Below are positions 46,247 to 56,884 of a DNA stretch of 64,000 bases, piece by piece. The notes beneath the pieces were generated by a model. It did no database searches, was not told the origin of the DNA, and saw nothing but the letters and a program-made list of their open reading frames with translations. This DNA comes from Schistocerca nitens (Eukaryota; Arthropoda; Insecta; Orthoptera; Acrididae): positions 719,031,202 through 719,095,201 of the forward strand of contig NC_064617.1 of assembly GCF_023898315.1 (NCBI RefSeq), read 5' to 3'. The position numbers were made by a program, and so were the translations under genes. Position 1 is the first letter of the stretch. Every line of letters begins with the position of its first letter.

Positions 46247-47678
46247 AACACTATGTGATCAAAAGTATTTGGACCCCACAAAAACATATTTTTTTCATTT
46301 TAGGTGCATTGTGCTTCCACCTATTGCCAGGTACTCCATATCAGCCACCTCAGTAATTAGACATCGTGAGAGAGCAGAATGGGGCGCTCCGCGGAACTCA
46401 CGGACTTCGCACGTGGTCAGGTGATTGGGTGTCACTTGTGTCATACGTCTGTAAACGAGAAAAATCCCTAGGTCCACTGTTTCCGATGTGATAATGAAGT
46501 GGAAACGTGGAGGGACACGTAAAGCACAAAAGCGTACAGGCCGACCTCGTCTGTTGACTGACAGAGACCGCCGACATTTGAAGAGCATCGTAATGTGTAA
46601 TAGGCAAACATCTATCCAGACCATCACACAGGAATTCCAAACTGCATCAGGATACACTGCAAGTACTATGACAAGTAGGCGGGAGGTTGTAAAACTGGAT
46701 TTCATGATCGAGCGGCTACTCATAAGCCAGTCATCACACCGGTAATTGCCAAATGACGGCTCGCTTGGTGTAAGGAGCGTAAACATTGGACGATTGAATA
46801 GTGGAAAAACGTTGTGTGGAGTGACGAATCACGCTACACAATCTGGCGATCCGATGACAGGGTGTGGGTATGGCAAATGCCTGGTGAACGTCATCTGCCA
46901 GCGTGTGTAGTGCCAACAGTAAAATTTGGAGGGGCGCTGTTATGTTGTGGTCGTGTTTTTCATGGAAGGGGCTTGCACCCCTTGTTGCTTTGCGTGGCAC
47001 CGTCACAACACAGGCCTACACTGATGTTTTAAGCACCTTCTTCCTTCCCATTGCAGCCGGCCGGAATGGCCGTGCGGTTAAAGGCGCTTCAGTCTGGAAC
47101 CGCGTGACCGCTACGGTCGCAGGTTCGAATCCTGCTTCGGGCATGGATGTGTGTGATGTCCTTAGGTTAGTTAGGTTTAAGTAGTTCTAAGTTCTAGGGG
47201 ACTGATGACCACAGAAGTTAAGTCCCATAGTGCTCAGAGCCATTTGAACCATTTTTGAACCTTCCCATTGTTGAAGAGCAATTCGGGGATAGCGATTGTA
47301 TCTTTCAACACGATCGAGCACCTGTTCATAATGCACGGCCTGTGGCGGAGTGGTTACACGACAGTAACATCTCTGTAATGGACTGGCCTACAAAGGACCT
47401 GAATCCTGTAGAACACCTCTGCGATGTTTTGGAACGCCGACTTCGTCCCAGGCCGCACCGACCGACATCGATTGCTCTCCTCAGCGCAGCACTCCGTGAA
47501 GAATGGGCTGCCATTCCCCAAGAAACCTTCCAGCACCTCATTGAATGTATGCCTGCGAGAGTGGAAGCTGTCATCAAGGCTAAGGGTGGGCCAACACCAT
47601 GTTGAATTCCAGCACTACCTATGGAGGGCGCCAAGTCATTTTCAGCCTCGTGTCCGGATACATTGATCACATAGTGTA
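46247..47678 (+). mobile_element. Tc1-like DNA transposon, copy 2, with SINE insertion
   Basis: Ends ACACTATGTGATCAAAAGTA (left) and ATTGATCACATAGTGTA (right) match copy 1 at 5015-6262, in opposite orientation. Without the SINE at 47054-47259 the length is about 1.22 kb. The transposase is readable in pieces: VVWSDESRYTIWRSD, then (after a one-base shift near 46930) FSWKGLAPLVALRGTVTTQA. After the SINE come CIFQHDRAPVHNARPVAEWL and WPTKDLNPVEHLCDVLERRL. Two residues (Ser-Pro) are missing before DLNP relative to copy 1, shortening the second-Asp-to-Glu spacing to 32, so it would be inactive anyway. Confidence 0.92.
47054..47259 (+). mobile_element. Common tRNA-derived SINE inside Tc1 copy 2
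   Basis: Perfect 11-bp target-site duplication CCTTCCCATTG (47043-47053 and 47260-47270). Full-length head and body, ending CATTTGAACCATTTTTGAA, with the expected A box (GGCCGTGCGGTTAAAGGCG) and B box (GGTTCGAATCCTGC). Confidence 0.96.
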
Positions 47679-47679
47679 T

Positions 47680-49375
47680 ATGACTACAGATCTTTGAAGT
47701 AGGTCGTCACACAAACGAATTCATGGCATGAAAGGCGTTTCGCGCCACGTCAGACGCCTCTCATATAACATGAAATGGGGCACATGATGCATATGCCGAA
47801 GTCTTTCACGTGAGCCATACGAGAACCCACTGTCTGGTTATCTACGTCCGTATTTTCACTTTACATCATTGTATATTACAGTATTACTCAGTCACTAGAC
47901 GATGGATGCCGTTACCGTATTGCCCATAAAGAGTGGGAAGGGAATTAGCGGTGATTGGTATACAACGATCACAATGGCTCTAGGGAAGAGATGGGGAAGG
48001 TTAACTGAGCGCTGGTAAGTACGTGGATGTGAGCGAGAGGTAAGAACTGTCTTGGGTGGTGTGAGGCTTTCGCTGTGGCAGTAGGAGGTGTGCTGGTACA
48101 ATGGAGCCATGGTCCAGGCGCAAAACCCCATGTGTTTAATAAGTGAAATCTGAATCAGGATTAATTATGAGACAGACACATTCCCTTAAGACACAAGCAA
48201 CATTGCAACACGCAAATGAATTAGCAAACGCAAAGAAACGTTAAAGCCACATCTGTAGATTCTGAAGGTGGAAACTGCCTAATATCAATAATGAAAATGT
48301 TTAAGGTGTTAACAAAAACACAATTTGAATGAACATATTAATTTATTCACATAAACTACAAAAATGAAAACGTATATGACTCACAAAACAAAGTTAAAAA
48401 CTATGAAATCTGTACCATAAACTTCAAATATGATTAACTCTTTGTTGTCAAAGCTGAAATGGGCAGCTATAAACGCATCTGAAGTTCTGAAATAACTCAC
48501 ATTTTCCTACTGCACGAGTACAGTGACTGCTTGGCAGAGTGTTTGTCTGAAAAGACACATGCATCTGCTAATGTACTGATGGACTTGGAACAGCTAATTG
48601 CAATGCTAAGAGTGAATGCTGGTCAGGGATAATCACAGCGCGACAATGCTGCTGTTTCTGCTCACGATAAATTATCGGAATAAGACGAGCAGGGCGTTGC
48701 CTTCATCTCCGGTTGTCTGCCGTATGGTGCTAGACAACCACTGCTGCAGACTCGAGACTCGATAATTGGGCCTCTAATCGAATGCTACAGTGGAGACTGC
48801 AGCCTGCAGAGACGTGCTCAGCGCCACGACCCACGTTGAAGCCCCTCTTATCTATCAGAATCTAACAGCCTGCTCTTTCCTTTCCTCCAAGAAAAACCTT
48901 TCCTTTCCGCCAAGAAAAACGGACTAACCATCTTTTTACAAGAATTATTGAGCAAAAATCCTAAGAGAGAACATCACATAAGGAACTTCAACGATTCCTC
49001 TATACTTCTCTCTTCTCCAAAAAGCTTTATGTGATCTGGCCTCATGACATCACCTTATTTTTCCAGTTGCGTTTTGCTTCCAGCAGCTAGCCTCGCTTCC
49101 CAGCTCCTGGGAAAGTTAAGAAATGTACCTGAGGCTAGTTTGCTAATTCCGTGGCGCCGTCATGTTTCTCCAGAAATCTGGAGGTTCCCATCTGCTGAAG
49201 GTGCTATTCTGAACATGGGAGAGTGCCAGCCTTCTGCTGATACAAGTTCTTTCTCCCATCCTACAACTCTGCTCTCCCGGCGAGCATAGAAACGTGCTAT
49301 ATAGCAGAACAAATGCTGCCCTCCACTAGGGGGTCGCCGGGCGACGCAACTTTCACCTTGACAACACGACCCTCG
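47680..49375. other. No recognised gene
   Basis: Includes a short direct repeat of CCTTTCCTTTCC(T/G)CCAAGAAAAAC at 48884-48920. Nothing else is assignable. Confidence 0.4.
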
Positions 49376-49490
49376 CTACTAGCGTATCTAGGTATGACAC
49401 AGTTTTATCATAAATTCATTATAGAGCAAGGATTTAACGATCCTCATTTGAATAAATTGCAATTGCATAGTTTGACATTACGAAAGCCAT
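49376..49490 (+). pseudogene. Possible gypsy pol scrap
   Basis: The peptide LLAYLGMTQFYHKFI resembles the conserved FLGMxxFYRRFI block between RT and RNase H of gypsy elements. It is too short for a firm call and is cut by the SINE at 49501. Confidence 0.35.
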
Positions 49491-49500
49491 TCAAGGGTGT

Positions 49501-49694
49501 TCAAAAATGGCTCTGAGCACTATGGGACTCAACTGCTGAGGTCATTAGTCCCCTAGAACTTAGAACTAGTTAAACCTAACTAACCTAAGGACATCACAAA
49601 CATCCATGCCCGAGGCAGGATTCGAACCTGCGACCGTAGCGGTCTCGCGGTTCCAGACTGCAGCGCCTTTAACCGCACGGCCACTTCGGCCGGC
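49501..49694 (-). mobile_element. Common tRNA-derived SINE
   Basis: Perfect 12-bp target-site duplication ATTCAAGGGTGT (49489-49500 and 49695-49706). Read on the minus strand it runs from GCCGGCCGAAGTGGCC to GAGCCATTTTTGAA. Confidence 0.96.
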
Positions 49695-49789
49695 ATTCAA
49701 GGGTGTAGCAAGGTATTGCAGTTTTTTGTGGGTGATCAGCCACTTGTAGTAAGAGACAGTAAAAGTACAATATATCTACAAATAATGTG

Positions 49790-51010
49790 TCTATATCTAC
49801 ATCTACATCCATACTCCGCAAGCCACCTGACGGTATGTGGCGGAGGGTACATTGAGTACCTCTTATCGGTTCTCCCTTCTATTCCAGTCTCGTATTGTTC
49901 GTGGAAAGAAGGATTGTCGGTATGCTTCTGTGTGGGCTCTAATCTCTCTGATTTTATCCTCATGGTCTCTTCCCGAGATATACGTAGGAGGGAGCAATGT
50001 ACTGCTTGACTCTTCGGTGAAGGTATGTTCTCGAAACTTTAACAAAAGCCCGTCCCTAGCTACTGAGCGTCTCTCCTGCAGAGTCTTCCACTAGAGTTTA
50101 TCTATCATCTCCGTAACGCTTTCGCGATTACTAAATGAACCTGTAACGAAGCGCGCTGCTCTCCGTTGGATCTTCTCTATCTCTTCTATCAACCCTATCT
50201 GGTACGGATCCCACACTGCTGAGCAGTATTCAAGCAGTGGGCGAACAAGCGTACTGTAACCTACTTCCTTTGTTTTCGGACTGCATTTCCTTAGGATTCT
50301 TCCAATGAATCTCAGTCTGGCATCTGCTTTACCGACGACCAACTTTATATGATCATTCCATTTTAAATCACTCCTAATGCGTACTCCCAGATAATTTATG
50401 GAATTAACTGCTTCCAGTTGCTGACCTGCCATTTTGTAGCTAAATGATAAGGGATCTATCTTTCTATGTATTCGCAGCACATTACACTTGTCTACATTGA
50501 GATTCAATTGCCATTCCCTGCACCATGCGTCAATTCGTTGCAGATCCTTCTGCATTTCAGTACAATTTTCCATTGTTACAAACTCTCGATATACTACAGC
50601 ATCATCGGCAAAGAGCCTCAGTGAACTTCCGAAGTTATCCACAAGGTCATTTATATATATTGTGAATAGCAACGGTCATATGACACTCCCCTGCGGCACA
50701 CCTGTAATCACTCTTACTTCGGAAGACTTCTCTCCATTGAGAATGACATGCTGAGTTCTGTTATCTAGGAACTCTTCAATCCAATCACACAATTGGTCTG
50801 ATAGTCCATATGCTCTTACTTTGTTCATTAAACGACTGTGGGGAACTGTATCGAACGCCTTGCGGAAGTCAAGAAACCCGGCATCTACCTGTGAACCTGT
50901 GTCTATGGCCCTTTGAGTCTCGTGGACGAATAGCGCGAGCTGGGTTTCACACGATCGTCTTTTTCGAAACCGATGCTGATTCCTACAGAGTCCCAGACAA
51001 CAGTATGTGT
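49790..51010 (-). mobile_element. CR1/L2-group-like non-LTR retrotransposon, 5'-truncated, copy 2
   Basis: Minus strand. The RT starts mid-domain with QHRFRKRRSCETQLALFVHE, then FLDFRKAFDTVPHSRL, ITGVPQGSVI, one TGA at 50673-50675, PLLFTIYINDLVDNF and LRLFADDAVVYREF with an intact FADD. The C-terminus has STLVRPLLEYCSAVWDPYQ and RDHEDKIREIRAHTEAYR. The 3' end has the family's CACATACCGTCAGGTGGC and a (GATGTA)n tail at 49797-49811. It is better preserved than copy 1, with one nonsense codon in about 350 readable codons, but truncated, so not autonomous. Confidence 0.9.
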
Positions 51011-51299
51011 GGTGCGTAGTGGTGTGTAGGTCTGTTATAACTAAAAGCATGTTCGTTACCAACACTAATGTACATCCGAAGCAGAACTGAGCTCTTGGAT
51101 GGAGAGTGCTGCTATTTCTATAAACATAGAATATTTCAGAAAATATGAGCATTAAAAACTTAAGAGATCTCGTGAACCTTCCATAAATGACAAATACTAA
51201 ATAAAAAATAATTTCTGGTGGTCTGGTTTGGACCAGTTACCTACAGCACGCCAGCCAGCAATACTAACCGCTGCGCTACACTATATACAATACAACTCA

Positions 51300-51740
51300 A
51301 TGTGATATTGCTAGAATTTGTGGCACCTATACCAACCAGGGCTAAGTGGGATATTGAAAAAACAAGGACGGCAAGAATGGTCACAGGTATATTTGACCCT
51401 TGGAAGAGCAACAGGGACATTTTGAAAAACTTGATCTGGAAGATGCTTAAGGGGGACGTCAACTATCCAGTGAAAACAAACAAACAAAAAAAAAAATAAA
51501 ATAAAAAATAAAAAAATAAAAAAAATTCAAGGACTATGTTCAATTGATAACTCTAGTAATATACTACAACCCCCTATGTATCGATTTCGTAGCGACCACG
51601 AAGGTACAATCAGATTAACTACAGCCTGCACAGCTCGTTTAGCAACCATTCTTCCTGTGCTCCGTACATCAATGGAACTGGAAGAGTATCTAATAATATG
51701 GGAGTCACCTGCTGCCAAGCCCGTGACTATAGTTTGCAAA
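51300..51740 (+). pseudogene. Old plus-strand copy of the same LINE family, C-terminal end
   Basis: Two pieces align with the C-terminus of the elements at 43101 and 49790: EKTRTARMVTGIF with DILKNLIWKMLKGD (51350-51465) and, after an A-rich run (51476-51526), SSNILQPPMYRFRSDHEGTI (about 51547-51610). The remnant ends only about 90 bp before the second UGT exon. Confidence 0.55.
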
Positions 51741-51826
51741 GTGTAGTTGTACGTGTGGATGGTGAAGTTATAAAACTAATTATCTTGTTTAGCTTCAAAG
51801 ATTTTGGTTTTTTTATGTCTTTTCAG

Positions 51827-52286
51827 GCAGGATGAGAAGTTTGATGTCGTGATCGTGGAGGCGGCACCCACTTTCTGCTACTTTGGTTTCATCCACAAAT
51901 TGGGGCCGCCGCCTGTCATCGGCTTCCTTTCGATGGGGATGACTGGCGGGATCAGTGCCCTCATGGGTGACACTGTGAATCCGTCGTACATGCCAGAGAT
52001 TCTGGCACCGTACACAGACCACATGGATTTCTGGCAGAGAATGGACAACTTTCTTTCCCTGTTCAGGCAAGCGCACTCTGGTGCGAGTGTCATTTTGCCT
52101 GTACATGAGAAGATTATACGGAAGCATTTTGGACCAGATGTTCCTAGTCTCATGGACATGATGCGTAACATGAGTCTTTTCCTGGCGAACAACCACTTCA
52201 GTGCCAATTACCCGCACCCACGTCTACCCAATGTAATAGAGATGACTGGCCTTCACATCGAAAAGGAACGGAAGCCCTTACCGAAG
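51827..52286 (+). CDS. UDP-glycosyltransferase, internal exon (acceptor-binding half)
   Basis: A 460 bp exon between a TTATGTCTTTTCAG acceptor and a CCGAAG|GTAAGT donor. It supplies the last base of a split Arg codon and 153 codons, ending in phase 0. The peptide has the hallmark KFDVVIVEAAPTFCYFGFIH, followed by PPPVIGFLSMGMTGGISALM and NPSYMPEILAPYTDHMDFWQ. It ends in NVIEMTGLHIEKERKPLPK, where insect UGTs usually have an exon junction before the donor-binding domain. No stop or frameshift occurs, so this is very probably a live gene. The product would be a microsomal enzyme conjugating endogenous or dietary lipophilic compounds. A CAG at 51828-51830 offers an alternative acceptor 4 bp later, but only 51827 keeps phase with the exon at 7657-7847. 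Downstream exons are outside the window or unseen. Confidence 0.94.
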
Positions 52287-52423
52287 GTAAGTGTTACTTG
52301 AGTTATAAAAACACCATATAAAAGTGTTATTTTATTCGTGTTGGATCTTGTGAACTCCGCGGCCGCTAATGATAGTTGATGAATGACGCAACTAGTCACA
52401 AATACTTTTTAAATGTTTTGTTC

Positions 52424-52473
52424 TAGTGCCATAACCGGTTTCGGGCTACCATGCCCATCTTCAGGTGGCTAAT
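52424..52473 (-). ncRNA. Hammerhead ribozyme motif (Penelope-like type)
   Basis: Minus strand reads CACCTGAAGATGGGC, loop ATGGTA, then GCCCGAAACCGGTTATGGC. It has the complete conserved core CUGAAGA and GAA. Stem II is GGGC/GCCC, stem III is the minimal ACC/GGU without loop, and the predicted cleavage site follows GGUU. Stem I can form from GCCA/UGGC with one mismatch next to the core. Very short stem III is typical of hammerheads in Penelope-like elements, which act as tandem copies. It lies antisense in the UGT intron, 138 bp after the exon donor. No PLE protein is found nearby. Confidence 0.7.
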
Positions 52474-52479
52474 ATTTTT

Positions 52480-53490
52480 TCGTTACACAGATGTTTTGAC
52501 CAACAGCATGTCGTCTGATTCCACTCTGCACAAGAATATTTGAGTATTTAGTGCCTCTTTATAAGTTCTTTCATTAATAAAAATACGCTAAAGTGCTTGT
52601 ATTTATTTATAAATGGTGCAAAATAGTTAAGTTGACTCACATAAGTTTCAGTAGATGCCAGTTTGTTTGTTACAGTCCATGCGGTTTTCCAGCTCGATGT
52701 ATACGTTGCTGAGTTCCACTCAGCACACATATTTTGCATGAATTACTGTGGCATACTTCATGATATTCTTAATGTCAGTCTTGAGCATCACACATGTGCT
52801 ATACGCTTGGTGTTTTTGTTTTCAATGCAAAGATTATTATTGAGGGAAGATACAAAGATATCAGTCATTAAATATTGGCCAAGGATGTAAACAGACGAAA
52901 GATGATGTGTGGGATGTGCAAAATAGAACACGTTAACAACAGAAAAATATTTTATGTTTGAACTCTAAGAGTAAACTTATTTTTAAAACAGAATAGGACA
53001 AATTATTTTTAGTAGTTTTTTTAGTGTCAGTAAAATTATTGACGAAATACTGCAAAGCCAACTGCTTGCATATTATAAAGCAGATACATATGTACACACA
53101 TTTATGTCTACAGATATTTGTTTATCATTCCAGTTTATGAGTTAGTTGCAGGAAATACAAAATTAAAAAGTTAGAGCGTGGGATGCTGGTTATGGCAAAA
53201 AAATAAAACATTTAAAAATATTTGTGGCTGGTGAGTCATTCGCCAACCACCCTATAAAAATTGTAAAAAATCGAAATGGAACTTGCCTGATTCTCACCTG
53301 GTATCTTTACTAACGTAGCTTTCCGTTGCCAGTGTCAAGATCAGTTAAAAAAAGTCCCGAGTTGCGGGCTTTCTAAACAACTACGAACCTTCAGACTCAA
53401 CGTTGCAATATTAAAAGTTTTGGCTTGTTTCGTTGTCTGGGGGCTGGGATACGTAGTTGCCGCATTACAAGCCAAATACTGCTGAGTCTA
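52480..53490. other. AT-rich UGT intron sequence, no gene recognised
   Basis: Begins with the tail of the Penelope-like end; otherwise no coding or repeat signal could be assigned. Confidence 0.5.
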
Positions 53491-54478
53491 CAGTTGTTGT
53501 TGTTGTTGTGGTCTTCAGTCCTAAGACTGGTTTGATACAGCTTTCCATGCTACTCTATCATGTGCAAGCTTCTTTATCTCCCAGTACGTACTGCAGCCTA
53601 CATCCTTCTGAATCTGCTTAGTGTATTCATCTCTTGGTCTCCCTCTACCATTTTTACCCTCCACGCTGCCCTTCAATACTAAATTGGTGATCCCTTGATG
53701 CCTCAGAATATGTCCTACCAACCGATCCCTTCTTCTAGTCAAGTTGTGCCACAAACTCCTCTTCTCCCCAATCCTATTCAATACCTTCTCATTAGTTATG
53801 TAATCTACCCATCTAATCTTCAGCATTCTTCTGTAGCACCATATTTCGAAAGCTTCTATTCTCTTCTTGTCCAAACTATTTATCGTTCATGTTTCACTTC
53901 CATACATGGCTACACTCCATACAAATACTTCCAGAAACGACTTCCTGACACTTAAATCTATACTTGATGTTAACAAATTTCTCTTCTTCAGAAACGCTTT
54001 CCTTGCCATTGCCAGTCTACATTTTATATTCTCTCTACGTCGACCATCATCAGTTATTTTGCTCCCCAAACAGCAAAACTCCTTTACTACTTCAAGTGTC
54101 TCATTTCCTAATCTAATTCCTTCGACTACATTCCATTATCCTCGTTTTTCTTTTGTTGATGTTCATCTTATATCCTCCCTTCAAGACACTGTCCATTGCG
54201 TTCAACTGCTCTTCCAAGTCCTTTGCTGTGTCTGAGAGAATTACAATGTCATCGGCGAACCTTAAAGTTTTTATTTCTTATCCATGCATTTTAATACCTA
54301 CTCCGAATTTTTCTTTTGTTTCTTTTACTGCTTGCTCAATATACAGATTGAATAACATCGGGGATAGGCTACAACCCTGTCTCATTCCCTTCCCAACCAC
54401 TGCTTCCCTATCATACCCCTCGACTCTTATAACTGCCATCTGGTTTCTGTACAAATTGTAAATAGCCTTTCGCTCCCT

Positions 54479-54671
54479 TTTCAAATGGCTCTGAGCACTA
54501 TGGGACTCAACTGCTGTGGTCATCAGTCCCCTAGAACTTAGAACTACTTAAACCTAACTAACCTAAGGACAGCACACATATCCATGCCCGAGGCAGGATT
54601 CGAACCTGCGACCGTAGCAGTCGCACGGTTCCGGACTGCGCGCCTAGAACCGCGAGACCACCGCGGCCGGC
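54479..54671 (-). mobile_element. Common tRNA-derived SINE in LINE RT
   Basis: Nine-bp target-site duplication TCGCTCCCT (54470-54478 and 54672-54680). It interrupts the RT between the AFDNVDW and RQGCSLSP blocks. Confidence 0.95.
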
Positions 54672-56335
54672 TCGCTCCCTGTATTTCACCCCTGCCACCT
54701 TCAGAATTTGAAAGAGAGTATTCCAGTCAACATTGTCAAAAGCTTTCTCCAAGTCTACAAATGTTAGAAACATAGGTTTGCCTTTTCTTAATCTAGCTTC
54801 TAAGATCAGTCGAAGGGTCAGTATTGCCTCACGTGGTCCCATATTTCTACGGAATCCAAACTGATCTTCACCGAGGTCGGTTTCTACTATTTTTTCCATT
54901 CGTCTGTAAAGAATTCGTGTTAGTATTTTGCAGCTGTGGCTTATTAAACTGATAGTTCGGTAATTTTCACATCTGTCAACACCTGCTTTCTATGGGATTG
55001 GAATTATTATATTCTTCTTGAAGTCTGAGGGTATTTCGCCCTGTCTCATACATTTTGCTTACCAGATGGTACAGTTTTGTCAGGACTGGCTCTCCCAAGG
55101 CTGTCAGTAATTCTAATGGAATGTTGTCTACTCCCGGGGCCTTGTTCGACTTAGGTCTTTCAGTGCTCCATCAAACTCTTCACGCAGTATGATATCTCCC
55201 ATTTCATCTTTATCTACATCCTCTTCCCTTTCTATAACATTGCCCTCAAGTACATCGCTCTTGTATAGTCCCTCTATATACTCCTTCCACCTTTCTGCTT
55301 TCCCTTCTTTGCTTAGAACTGGGTTTCCATCTGAGCTCATGATATTCATACAAGTGGTTCTCTTTTCTCCAAAGGTCTCTTTAATTTTCCTGTAGGCAGT
55401 ATATATCTTACCCCTAGTGAGACAAGCCTCTACATCCTTACATTTTTCCTCTAGCCATGCCTGCTTAGCCATTTTGCGCTTCCTGTCGATCTCATTTTTG
55501 TGACGTTTGTATTCCATTTTGCCTGCTTCATTTACTGCATTTTTATATTTTCTCCTTTCATCAATTAAATTCAATATTTCTTCTGTCATCCAAGGATTTC
55601 TACTAGCCCTCGTCTTCTTACCTACTTGATCCTCTGCCGCCTTCACTACTTCATCCCTCAACGCTACCCATTCTTCTTATACTGTATTTTTTCCCCCATT
55701 CCTGTCAATTGTTCCCTTATGCTGTCCCTGAAACTCTGTACAGCCTCTGGCTTAGTCAGATTATCCAGGTCCCATCTCCTTAAATTCCCACCTTTTTGCA
55801 GTTTCTTCAGTTTTAATCTACAGTTCATAACCAATAGATTGTGGTCAGAGTCCACATCTGCCGCTGGAAATGTCTTACAATTTAGAACCTAGTTCCTAAA
55901 TCTCTGTCTTACCATTATATAATCTATCTGAAACCTGTCAGTATCTCCAGGCTTCTTCCATGTATACAACCTTCTTTTATGATTCTTGAACCAAGTGTTA
56001 GCTATAATTAAGTTATGCTCTGTGCAAAATTCTACCAGGGGGCTTCCTCTTTCATTTCTTAGCCCCAATCCATATTCACCTATTACGTTTCTTTCTCTCC
56101 CTTTTTCTACTATCGAATTCCAGGCACCCATGACTATTAAATTTTCATCTCCCTTCACTATCTGAATAATTTCTTTTATCTCATCGTACATGTCTTCAAT
56201 TTCTTCGTCATCTGCAGAGCTAGTTGGCATGTAGACTTCTACTATTGTCGTAGGCGTGGGCTTCTTGTCTAGCTTGGCCACAATAATGCTTTCACTATGT
56301 TGTTTGTAGTAGCTTACCCGAGCTCCTACTTTTTT

Positions 56336-56539
56336 GGTTCAAATGGTTCAAATGGCTCTGAGCACTATGGGACTCAACTGCTGAGGTCATTAGTCCCCTA
56401 GAACTTAGAACTAGTGAAACCTAACTAACCTAAGGACATCACACACATCCATGCCCGAGGCAGGATTCGAACCTGCGACCGTAGCGGTCTCGCGGTTCCA
56501 GACTGCAGCGCCCAGAACCGCACGGCCACTTCGGCCGGC
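56336..56539 (-). mobile_element. Common tRNA-derived SINE in LINE endonuclease
   Basis: Eleven-bp target-site duplication CCTACTTTTTT (56325-56335 and 56540-56550). The A box (GGCCGTGCGGTTCTGGGCG) and B box (GGTTCGAATCCTGCC) are intact on the minus strand. Confidence 0.96.
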
Positions 56540-56884
56540 CCTACTTTTTTATTCATTATTAAACCTACTCCTGCATTACCCCTATTTGATTTTGTATTTA
56601 TAACCCTGTACTCACCTGACCAAAAGTCATGTTCCTCCTGCCACCGAACTTCACTAATTCCCACTATATCTAACTTTAACCTATCCATTTCCCTTTTTAA
56701 ATTTTCGAACCTACCTGCCCGATTAAGGGATCTGACATTCCACGCTCCGATCTGTAGAACGCCAATTTTCTTTCTCTTGATAACGACGTCCTCTTGAGTA
56801 GTCCCCGCCCGGAAATCCGAATGGGGGACTATTTTACCTCCGGAATATTTTACCCGAGAGGACGCCATCATAATTTATCCATAC

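Larger units (their letters stand above)
7848..51826 (+). other. UGT intron (about 44 kb)
   Basis: The interval starts with GTAAGTCTG and ends with a long T-rich tract and TTTTCAG. It joins two exons whose phases and peptides are compatible (the Arg codon is split 2+1). It is filled with nested mobile elements, including the 16.4 kb palindrome. The inference is that no missed exon lies inside: none with UGT sequence was seen, and the peptide across the junction has no obvious gap. Confidence 0.75.
53491..56880 (-). mobile_element. Non-LTR retrotransposon with AP-endonuclease and RT, inactive
   Basis: Minus strand, about 3.0 kb once the two SINEs are removed. The endonuclease domain has IGVLQIGAWNVRSLNRAG, DIVGISEVRWQEEHDFWSG, YMPTSSADDEEIEDMYDEI and FQIDYIMVRQRFRN. 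The linker includes a charged RKYKNAVNEAGKMEYKRHKN region. RT has GEDQFGFRRNMGPREAIL, FLTFVDLEKAFDNVDW, KGMRQGCSLSPMLFNLYIEQ and LRFADDI (about 54250). The C-terminal part has LTRRRDRLVGHILRHQG and GRGRPRDEY. The 3' end is a (CAA)n tail (53491-53509). Stops and frameshifts occur near 54120, 54260, 55660 and 55890. The clade was not resolved (RTE-like or related); the start region at 56870 is close to full length. Confidence 0.9.
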
